Below, one piece after another: positions 18,940 to 27,854 of a DNA stretch of 64,000 nucleotides. Each line of letters starts with the position of its first letter. Position 1 is the first letter of the stretch. The stretch covers positions 496,001-560,000 of the forward strand of contig NZ_JARXYJ010000001.1 of the NCBI RefSeq assembly GCF_029894425.1. Direction: 5' to 3'. Position numbers and translations under genes: made by a program. This DNA is from Streptomyces sp. SAI-127. Its GTDB lineage: Bacteria; Actinomycetota; Actinomycetes; Streptomycetales; Streptomycetaceae. The notes under the pieces were generated by a model. That model searched no databases and was not told the DNA's origin. It worked only from the letters and a program-made list of their open reading frames with translations.

Positions 18940-19456
18940 ATGGCTGGACGCTTGACGGACAGAATTGCCGGGGTGACCAGCGGTAGTGCCGGAATCGGCC
19001 AGGAGATCGCCCGAGAACTGGTGTCCGAAGCCGCCGACATCGCGGTTGCCGACATCAACGCGGCGGAGGAGACCAGGGCGCTCGTGGAAGCTACCGGGCA
19101 GCGGTTCTTCAGTGCGAAGGTCGACGTGTCCGACGAGGCGCAGGTGAATGTCTTCGCCGGGGAGGCCCGGGACGCACTGGGCCCTGCCGACATCCTCGTG
19201 GACAACGCGGCCATCGTGCCTCTCGCCGACTTCGACAACGCGACGTTCGAGCACTGGAAACACACCTTCGCGAAATGAAGAGTCCTTCGACCAGACCGTG
19301 CGGATGCAGGACCTGAAGCGGCGAGGGAAGCCGGAGGAGATCGCCAACCGCGTGGCATTCCTTGCCTCCGACGAAGCCGCGTTCATCACCGGTCAGCTCG
19401 TCGTCGTTGACCGAGGAATCACGCGCCGCCGACGTTGGTCTCGCACCTGCCGTTGA
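18940..19456 (+). pseudogene. Short-chain dehydrogenase with internal deletion
   Basis: The first 111 codons encode an SDR N-terminus closely resembling the intact paralogue at 44930-45676. The frame then hits a stop at 19278. The next frame resumes at ESFDQTVRMQDLKRR and continues to ITGQLVVVDRGITRR. Against the paralogue, about 100 residues are missing, including the Ser-Tyr-Lys catalytic centre. The nucleotide-binding motif has also changed from TGGSAGIG to TSGSAGIG. The start has its own AAAGGAG. It cannot be an active dehydrogenase. Confidence 0.85.
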
Positions 19457-19561
19457 ACCTCTGTCGACGCCGGATGAGGCGTTCACCAACCCTCCGGATC
19501 GGCTGTCCTCGATCCCTCACCGGTGCCTGAGCGCCTGGCATCCCACATCGAAAGGAAGAAT

Positions 19562-20923
19562 GTGGCACTCGCAGGAAAACTGGAGCGGAAGCTGCTTTGG
19601 TCGGAGGATCAGGGCTACGAGGAAGCTCGCCGCGACGCCGTCTGGAACGGCCGTAAGCCTCCAAGACGTCCGGCCGGAATCGTGCTGGCCGAGGACGCCG
19701 CCGACGTCGCGGCTGCGGTACGACTGGCGCAGGAGCGGGGGCTCCAGGTCTCCGTCCGCGCCGGCGGGCACAGCACCTCCGCCGCGGGTGTTCGAGAGGG
19801 CGCGCTCCTCATCGACGTGTCCCGCCTGTCGAGCATCGACGTCGAGGCCCGGGCCAGGACCGCGGTCGTCGGCCCCGGGGCCATCGGACGGGACCTCGAC
19901 CTGACGCTGGATCCGCTGGGGCTGTTCTTCCCCCACGGCCACTGTTCCACGGTGGCCGTGGGGGGCTTCCTGCTGGGTGGGGGCCTGGGATGGAACTGGC
20001 GTGCGTACGGTCCCGGGTGTGGCCTGGTCCGAGCCCTCGACGTGATCACGGCGGACGGTCAAGTGGTCCGGGCTGACGAGTCGCAGAACAGCGATCTCTA
20101 CTGGGCGGCCCGAGGCGCAGGTCCCGGGTTCTTCGGCGTCGTGACCGCCTTCCACCTGGATATGCAGCCGAAACCGGCCGTGATCAAGACCGCCGCACAC
20201 AACTATCCGCTCGCGGCGCGTGGTGAACTCCTCAGTTGGCTGCACGAGATGCGTCACGAGATGGCGCCGATCGTGGACCAGGCCCTCTGTGTCACCCAGC
20301 ACGTGACCCACTCGCCGGACGGGCCGACAATGCTGCTGGGCACAGTGGCCTTCGCCGACTCCGAGCGCGAGGCCGACGATGCCCTCGCGCTCTTCACGAA
20401 CGCTCCTCTGCGGGTGAAGGCGATCTGGGGCGATGACGGCACCACCGTCGGGAGCGTGCAGCACCTCACGGGCGTCGATGACCTGTACCCGGCCGGTCTC
20501 CGGTACGCGCACGACAACATCATGTCGAGCGCGGAGGCATCCGCCCTGTTGCCGGCCCTCGACGCGGCCCTCACCTCGCTCCCCACACCCCGGTCACACA
20601 TCAACTGGCAGAACCTCGCGGGGGTTCCGGAACTGCCGGACATGGCCTTCTCCCTGCTCGGCGACACCCTGATCGAGGTGGTCGCGGTGGGAGACGATCC
20701 GAGCCAGGACGCCCAGCTGCAGGCGTGGGTCACCGACCATGCCCGGCAGCTGGAACCGGTGGCCGTCGGAAGCCAGATCGGCGCCGACTCCATGGCGTCC
20801 CGCGGCTTGGGACCGGATTCCTACTTCTCCGCCGACGCGCTGTCCCGTCTCAACATCATCCGTGACCAGTGGGATCCGGACCACCGCTTCGTGTCGTTCC
20901 TGCTCCGCCGAGACACCGTCTGA
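19562..20923 (+). CDS. FAD-linked oxidase, BBE/6-hydroxynicotine oxidase type
   Basis: This 453-residue flavoprotein has the PCMH fold (about residues 35-210) and a C-terminal berberine-bridge segment ending RFVSFLLRRD. RAGGHSTSAAGV contains the His that normally carries 8-alpha-linked FAD. HGHCSTVAVGG supplies a Cys at the position used for a second covalent link in bicovalent members. Family enzymes oxidise alcohols, sugars or amines, reducing oxygen to peroxide. GTG 19562 follows AAAGGAAG; an ATG 13 codons upstream is the alternative. It stands alone downstream of the SDR relic; its substrate is unknown. Confidence 0.87.
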   Translation: MALAGKLERKLLWSEDQGYEEARRDAVWNGRKPPRRPAGIVLAEDAADVAAAVRLAQERGLQVSVRAGGHSTSAAGVREGALLIDVSRLSSIDVEARARTAVVGPGAIGRDLDLTLDPLGLFFPHGHCSTVAVGGFLLGGGLGWNWRAYGPGCGLVRALDVITADGQVVRADESQNSDLYWAARGAGPGFFGVVTAFHLDMQPKPAVIKTAAHNYPLAARGELLSWLHEMRHEMAPIVDQALCVTQHVTHSPDGPTMLLGTVAFADSEREADDALALFTNAPLRVKAIWGDDGTTVGSVQHLTGVDDLYPAGLRYAHDNIMSSAEASALLPALDAALTSLPTPRSHINWQNLAGVPELPDMAFSLLGDTLIEVVAVGDDPSQDAQLQAWVTDHARQLEPVAVGSQIGADSMASRGLGPDSYFSADALSRLNIIRDQWDPDHRFVSFLLRRDTV

Positions 20924-20971
20924 CCCTGACAGGCGTGATGGACATTGCACGACTGCGGACCTATCGTCATC

Positions 20972-21000
20972 CATAAAAGTCAGTTTTGTTAGATGAAAGT
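20972..21000. promoter_or_regulatory. Putative IclR half-sites before SDR gene
   Basis: CATAAAAGT (20972-20980) and GATGAAAGT (20992-21000) are direct repeats 20 bp apart, about two helical turns. They match the half-site ATRRAAGT seen in the palindrome at 22694-22712. They lie just upstream of the ribosome-binding site at 21001-21009. Confidence 0.4.
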
Positions 21001-21013
21001 AGAGGAGAGTGCC

Positions 21014-21769
21014 ATGGCTTGGTTGGGCTTGGAGGGCAGCCGGGCGCTCGTCATCGGGGCCGGCGGCCTGGGTGCCGCCTGCGCCCAAGGGTTCGCGGAT
21101 GCCGGGGCACAGCTGGCCGTCGTGGACGTCGACGAGGCGAAGCTCAAGGCTCTGCGGGACGATCCGGCGCTCGCGGACGTCGATGTGCACGTGATTCCGG
21201 CCGATGTCACGACCTCGACGGCCTGCGAGGAAGCAGTCCGGGCGGCGGCCGACGCGCTCGGCGGCCTGGACGTGCTGGTGCACGCGGTGGGAACCAACGA
21301 CCGCCGGGCGGTGGTCGACACACCGGATGAGACCTGGGAGCGGATCCTCGCGCTGAACCTGTCGAGCGCCTTCTACGCCGGGCGAGCGGCGGGACGTCTG
21401 ATGCGCCGGGCCGGGCGCGGGAGCATGGTGTTCTTCTCCTCGGTCTCCTCCCGGCTCGCCCACCCGCACCATGCCCCCTACGCCGCGACCAAGGGGGGAC
21501 TGGACCAGCTGGCGAAGGTGATGGCCCGGGAGTGGGCCGCCGACGGCGTGACCGTCAACGCGGTCGCCCCCGGCTACACGGAGACCGAACTGACTCGCGA
21601 GTACCTGGCCAGGCCAGGGATGCGCGAGGAGATGCTCGGCCTGGTCCCGGCCGGACGTCTGGGCACCCCTCAGGACGTGGTCGGCGCCGTGCTGTTCCTC
21701 GCCTCGTCGCGGGCGTCATTCATCACGGGGCAGGTGCTGTATGTGGACGGTGGCCGCACGCTCGTATGA
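21014..21769 (+). CDS. Short-chain dehydrogenase/reductase
   Basis: This 251-residue classical SDR has a cofactor motif variant (VIGAGGLGAAC), active-site Ser in FFSSVSS, catalytic YAATK and the C-terminal FITGQVLYVDGG. It should oxidise or reduce a carbonyl with NAD(P). ATG 21014 is preferred over ATG 20993 because AGAGGAGAG lies just upstream. It is the first gene on the left of the IclR-centred cluster and is convergent with the iclR-type gene. Substrate is unknown; the FAH-family genes downstream suggest a dihydrodiol-like or hydroxy acid intermediate. Confidence 0.9.
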   Translation: MAWLGLEGSRALVIGAGGLGAACAQGFADAGAQLAVVDVDEAKLKALRDDPALADVDVHVIPADVTTSTACEEAVRAAADALGGLDVLVHAVGTNDRRAVVDTPDETWERILALNLSSAFYAGRAAGRLMRRAGRGSMVFFSSVSSRLAHPHHAPYAATKGGLDQLAKVMAREWAADGVTVNAVAPGYTETELTREYLARPGMREEMLGLVPAGRLGTPQDVVGAVLFLASSRASFITGQVLYVDGGRTLV

Positions 21770-21815
21770 GCCAGGAGCCGAGCGGACAGGACGGCACCGC
21801 AGGCTGCCACATCCG

Positions 21816-22679
21816 TCAGCTTCCGCCGAGCAGCCGCGTGATCTCCTGACAGGTGCTCAGCAGCCGTGGGCGCAGCTCGTCGAGCAGGCGGGTGACGGGA
21901 AATCCCATCGCCGGTACGGCCACGTTGGCGGCGGCCACCACCGAACCGGAGGCGTCACGCAAGGGCGCGGCCACCGAGCGCAGCCCGTAGGCGAGTTCCT
22001 CGTCCTGCACCGCCCAGCCCCGTTCGCGAATATTCGCCAGCACCGGCCGCAGCTCTGCCAACGACCGGATCGCGTTGGGGCCGGTCGCCCCGGTGAAGGA
22101 CTCTTCGGTGAGGCGCTCCTCCAGCTCAGCGTCGTCCAGACCGCTCAACAGGACCTTTCCGATGGAGGTGTTGACGGCAGGAAGCCGCGAGCCCACCTGG
22201 ATGTTCGCGGTCACCAGGTCGTTGTTGCGCAGCCGGATCAAGTACAGCACCTGGTCGCCGGACAGGGTGCCCAGGTTGACCGTCTGACCCGTCGCCGCTG
22301 CGAGCCGGCGCAGCGGCCCGTCGGCGAGTTCCACCACGTCCATGCCGCGCAATGCCGCGAAGCCCAGCATGAGGACTTTGGGAGCCGGACGATAGGCGCC
22401 GTCCGGCAGCTGCTCCAGGAAGCCCTCGGTCACCAGGGTGGCGGCCATCCGGAAGGCGGTCGGCAACGGCACACCGGCCTCGGCGGCCATGTCTGTCAGC
22501 TTCATCGACGACCGCTGTTCGGAGAACTGACCGAGCAGCCGCAGTCCCTTGGCCAGCGCCTCGACGTGGTAGCTGCGTTTGGACGCCGCGGAGCCGTCGG
22601 CGGGGAGGGAACTGGGCGCTTTTTCACGCGGCGGCACGAAAGGTCTCGCTTTCTGTCTACTGGGCACGACGGACGCCAC
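21816..22679 (-). CDS. IclR-family transcriptional regulator
   Basis: This 287-residue regulator has an N-terminal extension of about 35 residues, a winged helix (MKLTDMAAEAGVPLPTAFRMAATLVTEGFLE, about 58-90) and an effector domain (LPAVNTSIGKVLLSGL, GYGLRSVAAPLRD-like). It is divergent from the carboxymuconolactone decarboxylase-like gene, with a near-perfect palindrome between them. It therefore probably controls the 21014-26069 cluster in response to a pathway intermediate. The GTG start at 22679 is uncertain; other GTG codons lie just downstream. Confidence 0.88.
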   Translation of the reverse strand: MASVVPSRQKARPFVPPREKAPSSLPADGSAASKRSYHVEALAKGLRLLGQFSEQRSSMKLTDMAAEAGVPLPTAFRMAATLVTEGFLEQLPDGAYRPAPKVLMLGFAALRGMDVVELADGPLRRLAAATGQTVNLGTLSGDQVLYLIRLRNNDLVTANIQVGSRLPAVNTSIGKVLLSGLDDAELEERLTEESFTGATGPNAIRSLAELRPVLANIRERGWAVQDEELAYGLRSVAAPLRDASGSVVAAANVAVPAMGFPVTRLLDELRPRLLSTCQEITRLLGGS

Positions 22680-22693
22680 GACGTAGCACCGCC

Positions 22694-22712
22694 ACTTTCA
22701 TTGTATGGAAGT
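22694..22712. promoter_or_regulatory. Palindromic operator, likely IclR site
   Basis: ACTTTCATTGTATGGAAGT consists of 8-bp arms with a 3-bp spacer and one mismatch. It sits between the divergent iclR-type gene and the CMD-like gene. Related sequence precedes the first FAH gene and the SDR gene. Confidence 0.6.
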
Positions 22713-22755
22713 CAGCATCAGACTCACCCGCCGTGGGGCGACAAGGAGGACGTAA

Positions 22756-23370
22756 ATGGGCGTGCGACTGGACGGGCTGCTGCCCGGTGAACTGGACGAG
22801 GAGCAGGCCGAGGTCTACCGGGCCATCACCGGCGGCGCCCGGGCCTCGGGCCCGCGCGCGTTCCCTCTGACCGACCAAGAGGGGCGGCTGCGCGGCCCCT
22901 TCAACGCCATGCTGCTGAGCCCTCCGGTGGGTCTCGCGACGCAGGCCCTCGGCGCGGCCGTGCGCTACAGCTCCTCGCTGAGCGATCGCGTGCGCGAAAT
23001 GGCGATCCTCACGGTGGCCGCCCACTTCGACAGCACCTTCGAGCGGGAAGCTCACGAGGCCGTCGGCCGCACCAGCGCCGGACTGGCCGAACCGGAGATG
23101 GCCGCACTGCGCGCCGGCGAGATGCCGGAGCTCACCGTGCCGGCCGAGCGCGCTGCCCTGCGGGCGACGAGGGCACTGCTGCGGCACGGCACGTTGAACG
23201 ACGACGAGTACGCCGACGCGCTGGCCGCGACCGGGGAGCGAGGCGTGTTCGAGCTGACGACGCTGGTCGGCTACTACTCGATGCTCGCCCTCCAGCTGCG
23301 GGTTTTTCTGGGCGAGGGAAGCACCTCCGGTTCCGATGCCTCCCGCTCTCAGCCCTGGGCAACGGCTTGA
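22756..23370 (+). CDS. Carboxymuconolactone decarboxylase-family protein
   Basis: This 204-residue protein belongs to the CMD/AhpD-like fold. The core RYSSSLSDRVREMAILTVAAHFDSTFEREAHEAVGRTSAGL (from about residue 75) carries the E-x-x-x-H pattern of decarboxylase-type members. It lacks the CxxC of AhpD peroxidase-type members. Family proteins decarboxylate lactones in aromatic catabolism, but many have no proven reaction. It is the first gene right of the operator, 82 bp ahead of the first FAH enzyme. Confidence 0.82.
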   Translation: MGVRLDGLLPGELDEEQAEVYRAITGGARASGPRAFPLTDQEGRLRGPFNAMLLSPPVGLATQALGAAVRYSSSLSDRVREMAILTVAAHFDSTFEREAHEAVGRTSAGLAEPEMAALRAGEMPELTVPAERAALRATRALLRHGTLNDDEYADALAATGERGVFELTTLVGYYSMLALQLRVFLGEGSTSGSDASRSQPWATA

Positions 23371-23401
23371 CACCCCACGGTGACCCTTCAATACTCAACT
23401 C

Positions 23402-23429
23402 AAGTTCATACAGTGAATGTAACTTTCAC
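23402..23429. promoter_or_regulatory. Second putative IclR site before FAH genes
   Basis: An imperfect inverted repeat (AAGTTCAT at 23402-23409, ATGTAACTT at 23417-23425) overlaps ACTTTCAC (23422-23429). That is close to the arm ACTTTCAT of the palindrome at 22694. It lies 24 bp ahead of the GTG start of the FAH gene, so that gene may have its own regulated promoter. Confidence 0.42.
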
Positions 23430-23452
23430 TCTTCGAAAGAGAGCAGGAAATC

Positions 23453-24325
23453 GTGAAGCTGATCACCTTCGACAATGGGCGGGTCGGCCGGCTGGAACTC
23501 GATGAACGGATAGTGCTGCCACTCGAAGTCCACAGCACCCGGGGGTACTTCGAGCGCGACGGCAAGGTCCTGGAGACGGGTGAGCGGCTGCGGCTGGACG
23601 ACGTGACGCTGCGCGCGCCGATCGTGCCGAAGAAGTTCTTCCACACGTCCGGCAACTTCCGTGAGCACGAAGACGAGTCGAAGCACGTCGACTGGTCGCA
23701 CCCCATGCACAAGGGCATCGTGTTCTTCCAGAACGTCGACGCGATCGTCGGCCCCGACGAGCCGGTCATCTACCCGGAGCACCTGACCAGCGAACTGGAC
23801 TACGAGTTGGAGATCGCCGTAGTCATCGGCAAGCCCGGCAAGTTCTTCGGCGTGGACGACGCGCACGACCACATCGCCGGCTATGTCGTCTTCAACGACA
23901 TCACGGCCCGCGACATCCAGCGCCGCGAGATGGAGTCCGGCGTCTTCTCCTTCTGCAAGGCCATCGACACCTTCTGCCCCGTCGGCCCCTACATCGTCAC
24001 CGGCGACGAGATCCCCGACCCGCAGAACCTCGACATGGAACTGCGGGTCAACGGCGTGGTCCGGCAGAAGTCCAACACCAGCCGCATGTCGGTCTCCATC
24101 CCGCACCTGGTCGCCTACCACTCCCCGCAGGGCTACAGCGCCGGTGACCTCATCACCACCGGAACCGTCCAGGGCGTGGCCGGCTTCAGCGGCGACCCGG
24201 ACATGTACCTCAAGCCCGGCGACGTCGTCGAGGCCGAGGTCGAGCGCCTCGGCGTCCTGCGCACCCCCATCGTCAGCTGGCAGGAGGGGCACGGGACCCC
24301 CGTACCCGCGAAGGTGGACTGGTGA
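23453..24325 (+). CDS. Fumarylacetoacetate hydrolase-family enzyme 1
   Basis: This 290-residue protein of the FAH superfamily includes hydratases, decarboxylases and hydrolases of 2-oxo acids from ring cleavage. Metal-binding acids appear in TSELDYELEIAVVIG (E-x-E) and downstream in VFNDITARDIQ. The C-terminal TTGTVQGVAG and YLKPGDVVEAEVERLG are family hallmarks. The start is GTG after GAGCAGGAAA. Its stop overlaps the next FAH gene by four bases, so the two may form a heteromer or act consecutively. Exact reaction is not assignable. Confidence 0.87.
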   Translation: MKLITFDNGRVGRLELDERIVLPLEVHSTRGYFERDGKVLETGERLRLDDVTLRAPIVPKKFFHTSGNFREHEDESKHVDWSHPMHKGIVFFQNVDAIVGPDEPVIYPEHLTSELDYELEIAVVIGKPGKFFGVDDAHDHIAGYVVFNDITARDIQRREMESGVFSFCKAIDTFCPVGPYIVTGDEIPDPQNLDMELRVNGVVRQKSNTSRMSVSIPHLVAYHSPQGYSAGDLITTGTVQGVAGFSGDPDMYLKPGDVVEAEVERLGVLRTPIVSWQEGHGTPVPAKVDW

Positions 24326-25185
24326 GGCTCGGCGTCCTCGACGGCCACGCCGTCGTGGTCAGCGGCGACCGGGCCGCGAACGTCCGCTGGGCCTCGCAGG
24401 GCAGGCTGCCCACCGACCCGATGGCACTGCTGCAGGACTGGCCACGCCTACGGGACTGGGCGGCCGGGCTGCCCGACGAGGCGTACGACATCCCGGTCGA
24501 CCCCACCGCACTCGGCGCGCCGGTGCCCCTCCCCCGCCAGGTCTTCGCCGTCGCCCTCAACTATCCACCGCACGCCGCGGAAGCGGGCTTCACTCCGCCC
24601 GAGGAACCGCTCGTCTTCACCAAGTTCCCGGCCTGCGTCACCGGTCCGCACACCAGCGTCGCCCTCCCCCCGGGCAAGGTCGACTGGGAAGTCGAACTCG
24701 TCGCGGTGGTCGGCCGCGAGACGTACCGGGTGAGCGAGGACCACGCCTGGGAGGCGGTGGCCGCCCTGGCCGTGGGTCAGGACCTCTCCGAACGGGTCAC
24801 CCAACTCCAGGGAAAACCTGCTCAGTTCAGCCTGGGCAAGTCCTTCCCCGGCTTCGGCCCGATCGGACCTGTCCTGGTCACCCCCGACGAACTCGACGAC
24901 CCCGACGACCTGGAGATCACCGGACTGCTGAACGGCGAGATCGTCCAGCAGGACCGCACCAAGTCCATGATCTTTCCGGTGCCGGAGCTCATCGCCCGGC
25001 TCTCGGCCGTGCTGCCGCTCTTCCCCGGTGACCTGGTCTTCACCGGCACCCCGGCAGGCGTCGGCAACCGCATGAACCCGCCGCGCTACCTCACCGATGG
25101 CGACGAACTCGTCAGCCGCATCGAGGGCATCGGCGAGATCCGCCAGCAGTTCACCGGCCCCGCCCGGCAGCCGTCCGGAAGCTGA
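24322..25185 (+). CDS. Fumarylacetoacetate hydrolase-family enzyme 2
   Basis: This 287-residue second FAH-family member starts at a GTG overlapping the previous stop. The metal-site segment KVDWEVELVAVVGRE, the VGQDLSERVTQLQ stretch and the terminal FTGTPAGVGNRMNPPRYLTDGDELVSRIEGIG are typical of 2-hydroxyhepta-2,4-diene-1,7-dioate isomerase-like proteins. It differs clearly from its neighbour, so the pair is not a recent duplication. It probably processes an open-chain oxo acid alongside the two SDRs. Confidence 0.87.
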   Translation: MRLGVLDGHAVVVSGDRAANVRWASQGRLPTDPMALLQDWPRLRDWAAGLPDEAYDIPVDPTALGAPVPLPRQVFAVALNYPPHAAEAGFTPPEEPLVFTKFPACVTGPHTSVALPPGKVDWEVELVAVVGRETYRVSEDHAWEAVAALAVGQDLSERVTQLQGKPAQFSLGKSFPGFGPIGPVLVTPDELDDPDDLEITGLLNGEIVQQDRTKSMIFPVPELIARLSAVLPLFPGDLVFTGTPAGVGNRMNPPRYLTDGDELVSRIEGIGEIRQQFTGPARQPSGS

Positions 25186-25265
25186 GAGCCGCGACAGCGC
25201 GCCGACTCTTCTCCGTCCCCCCGGCCCCCGGAACCCGCGTCCGACCATCGCAGACAAGGACCTCC

Positions 25266-26069
25266 ATGTCCGAGCGCATCCCCACCCACAGCACGCCGAT
25301 TCCCCGCCGCTTCGAAGGCCGCACCGTCCTGGTCACCGGCGCCGGCACCGGTTACGGCGCCGAGATCGCCGTCCGCGCCGCCCAGGAGGGCGCCAACGTC
25401 GCCGTCCACTACCGCAGCTCCGCCGCCGGAGCCGACAAGACCGTCGCCCGCATCAAAGAGGTCGGCGGCGAGGCGTTCACCGTGCAGGCCGACATCGCCG
25501 TCCACGCCGATGTGATCCGCATGGCCGAGGAGGTCTTCATCCAGTTCGGCGGCCTGGACGTGCTGGTCAACAACGTCGGTGACGTGGCGGGCGACCAGAT
25601 GTCCTGGCACGATCTCACCGAGGAGTCCATCGACCACGTGCTCGCCGTGGACATCAAGGGAACGATGCTCTGCACACACGAGTTCGGCTCCCGGATGCTG
25701 GACCAGGGCCATGGCGCGATCGTCAACATCGGCTCCACCGTCATCGTGCGCGGCAGCGCGCGGGCTCCGCAGTACGCCGCCGCGAAGTACGGCATCCTCG
25801 GCATCACCAAGTCCTACGCACAGGCGCTCGCCCCCGTCGTTCGGGTCAACACCTTCGCGCCCGGCTTCATCGAGACCGAGACGCTACTGGGCCGCGAGGA
25901 CTGGAAATCCGGCCGCCGCGAGGACATGATCGCCAAGACCCCGATGGGCCGCATCCCCGGGCCGGCCCAACTCGCGGGCACCGCGCTCTTCCTCGCCACA
26001 GACGACGCCGCCCACATGACCGGCGTCTACCTCAACGCCGACGGCGGCTTCAACATGATCGGCGCCTGA
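25266..26069 (+). CDS. Short-chain dehydrogenase/reductase
   Basis: This 267-residue SDR has the cofactor motif TGAGTGYG, the NNVGD segment, the active-site Ser in NIGST, and catalytic YAAAKYG. It ends in LNADGGFNMIGA. It is the last gene of the IclR-linked cluster, 80 bp after the second FAH gene and with its own AAGGA. It likely acts on a hydroxy or oxo intermediate of the same route. Substrate is unknown. Confidence 0.9.
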   Translation: MSERIPTHSTPIPRRFEGRTVLVTGAGTGYGAEIAVRAAQEGANVAVHYRSSAAGADKTVARIKEVGGEAFTVQADIAVHADVIRMAEEVFIQFGGLDVLVNNVGDVAGDQMSWHDLTEESIDHVLAVDIKGTMLCTHEFGSRMLDQGHGAIVNIGSTVIVRGSARAPQYAAAKYGILGITKSYAQALAPVVRVNTFAPGFIETETLLGREDWKSGRREDMIAKTPMGRIPGPAQLAGTALFLATDDAAHMTGVYLNADGGFNMIGA

Positions 26070-26195
26070 GACAGGCGCGCCGAATTCCCGGTCACCAGGA
26101 GCAGCACCGCGCAGGCCTGTCACGTCACCGACCACGGCCGGTCAACTATTTTGCCGGCGCTCCTGGGCGGAAACGAAGCTTCCAGAAGGACTCCT

Positions 26196-26330
26196 TGTGG
26201 ACAGCCCGGCGAGCGCTGCGTGCACCGGATGATCACCGACCTCGGCGTCCTCGACGTCACCACCTACGGCCTCGTCCTGGTCGAGACGGCACCCGGCGTC
26301 ATGGGTCACCTTTGCGGACGGGCGTCCTGA
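26196..26330 (+). pseudogene. C-terminal fragment of a CoA-transferase beta subunit
   Basis: The frame reads GQPGERCVHRMITDLGVLDV then GLVLVETAPGV, the conserved tail of 3-oxoacid/3-oxoadipate CoA-transferase subunit B. The catalytic Glu region and the alpha subunit are gone, and the last ten residues diverge before the stop. It marks loss of a beta-ketoadipate-type gene at this spot. Confidence 0.75.
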
Positions 26331-26387
26331 ATGAGGCTTCACACACGAGCGGGTGCGGTTCACCGCGATGAATGATGGGAGTCAACG

Positions 26388-27581
26388 ATGACAACGGCCG
26401 CTACTCCGGTGTCCGATGTGGACATCTTCGCCGACGAGGTCCTGACCGATCCCTACCCCGCCTACGCGGTGTTGCGGGAGGCAGGCGCCGCGGTGTACCT
26501 GGAGCGCTACGACTGCTGGGCCCTGCCCCGGTACGAAGACGTACGGGCGGCGCTGCGCGACCACGAACGGTTCTCCTCCGTGGACAGCGTGGGCTACGAG
26601 CCATCGCTGAACGAGGCCCGCCGGGGTGGTGTGCTGGCGACGGACCCGCCGGAACACGACGTGCTGCGCTCGGTGCTGTCGGAGAGCCTGTCCCCGCGCG
26701 CGCTGGCGGGCCTGAACGACGACATCGGTCGGCGCGCGACGGAACTGGTCGAGTCCGTGGTGGCCCGCGGTTCATTCGACGTCGTGGGTGATCTGGCGCG
26801 CGTGTTCCCGCTGACGGTGGTGGCGGATCTGATCGGGATGCCCCTCCGCGCGCGGGACGAGGTGCTCGTGTTCGCCGACGCGTTCTTCAACACCTTCGGC
26901 CCTCTCAACGAGCGGACGACGGCGTCGGTGCAGGTTGCCGACCGGCTGCTCGACGAGCTCATCTCGATGATGAACCGCGACAACCTCGTGCCAGGTGGCT
27001 GGGGCGAGGCGCTGTACCAGGCGGCCGACCGGGGCGTGATCGGGGAGCACCAGGTGGGACGGTTGTTGCGCGCGTACCTGGTGGCGAGCATGGACACGAC
27101 GATCAACGCGATCAGCAGCGCGCTGTGGTTGTTCGCCGAGCACCCGACCGCCTGGACGGCCCTGCGCGCCGACCGGACGTTGCTCCGTTCCGCTTTCGAG
27201 GAGGTCGTGCGGTTCGAGTCACCGGTGCAGACGTTCTTCCGCCGCACGACGCGGGCCGTCGAGATCGACGGCGCCACGATCCCGGCCGGGGCTCAGGTGG
27301 CGATGCTGTTCGGTTCGGCCAACCGGGATCCACGCAAGTGGCCGGAGCCGGACACGTTCGACATCGGCAGAGCGCCGATGGACCACGTCGGGTTCGGCTC
27401 CGGCGTGCACGCCTGTGCCGGCCAGGGACTGGCACGGGTGGAGGGCAAGGCGATCCTGTCGGCGCTGCTGGATCACGTAGAGGCGATCCATCTGACCGGC
27501 CCGCCACGGCGGCACCTCAACAACGTCATCCGGGGTCTGGATAGCCTCCCGGTCACCGTGACGTCGGGAGCATCCACGTAG
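26388..27581 (+). CDS. Cytochrome P450, CYP199-like
   Basis: This 397-residue soluble P450 has the I-helix LVASMDTTINAIS, where the usual Ala/Gly-Gly pair is AS-M. ExxR is in FEEVVRFESP, and the heme-ligand loop is FGSGVHACAGQG. The segment FADAFFNTFGPLNE recalls CYP199A enzymes, which demethylate or hydroxylate para-substituted benzoic acids. No ferredoxin or reductase gene adjoins it; redox partners elsewhere in the window (35014-36347) could serve. A strong terminator follows, so it is monocistronic. Confidence 0.92.
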   Translation: MTTAATPVSDVDIFADEVLTDPYPAYAVLREAGAAVYLERYDCWALPRYEDVRAALRDHERFSSVDSVGYEPSLNEARRGGVLATDPPEHDVLRSVLSESLSPRALAGLNDDIGRRATELVESVVARGSFDVVGDLARVFPLTVVADLIGMPLRARDEVLVFADAFFNTFGPLNERTTASVQVADRLLDELISMMNRDNLVPGGWGEALYQAADRGVIGEHQVGRLLRAYLVASMDTTINAISSALWLFAEHPTAWTALRADRTLLRSAFEEVVRFESPVQTFFRRTTRAVEIDGATIPAGAQVAMLFGSANRDPRKWPEPDTFDIGRAPMDHVGFGSGVHACAGQGLARVEGKAILSALLDHVEAIHLTGPPRRHLNNVIRGLDSLPVTVTSGAST

Positions 27582-27642
27582 AGGACATCGCGGCCGCCCG
27601 TGCTCCGTGCGGCCACGAGTCGTACGGGGCGTTGACCGCAGG

Positions 27643-27682
27643 ACCGAGCCCCCTTCCGCTGATACGCGGAAGGGGGCTCGGT
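27643..27682. terminator. Strong terminator after P450
   Basis: A perfect 17-bp stem (27643-27659 with 27666-27682; core AGCCCCCTTCCGC) has the 6-base loop TGATAC. It lies 61 bp after the P450 stop and between convergent genes. Confidence 0.85.
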
Positions 27683-27854
27683 CATCGGAGCGATCGTGGA
27701 TGTCTCGCTCGAAGGCGCATTGCCGATGAGGACGACCTGCCACCGGCCTGCGTCGGTTCCGTGTTCGCGGTCGCCGAACACCAGGAAGACCGCCCGTCTT
27801 CATGACCGGGTGATCCCTGCAGAAGACACCGACGAGGCGCGGGAACGAATCCGC

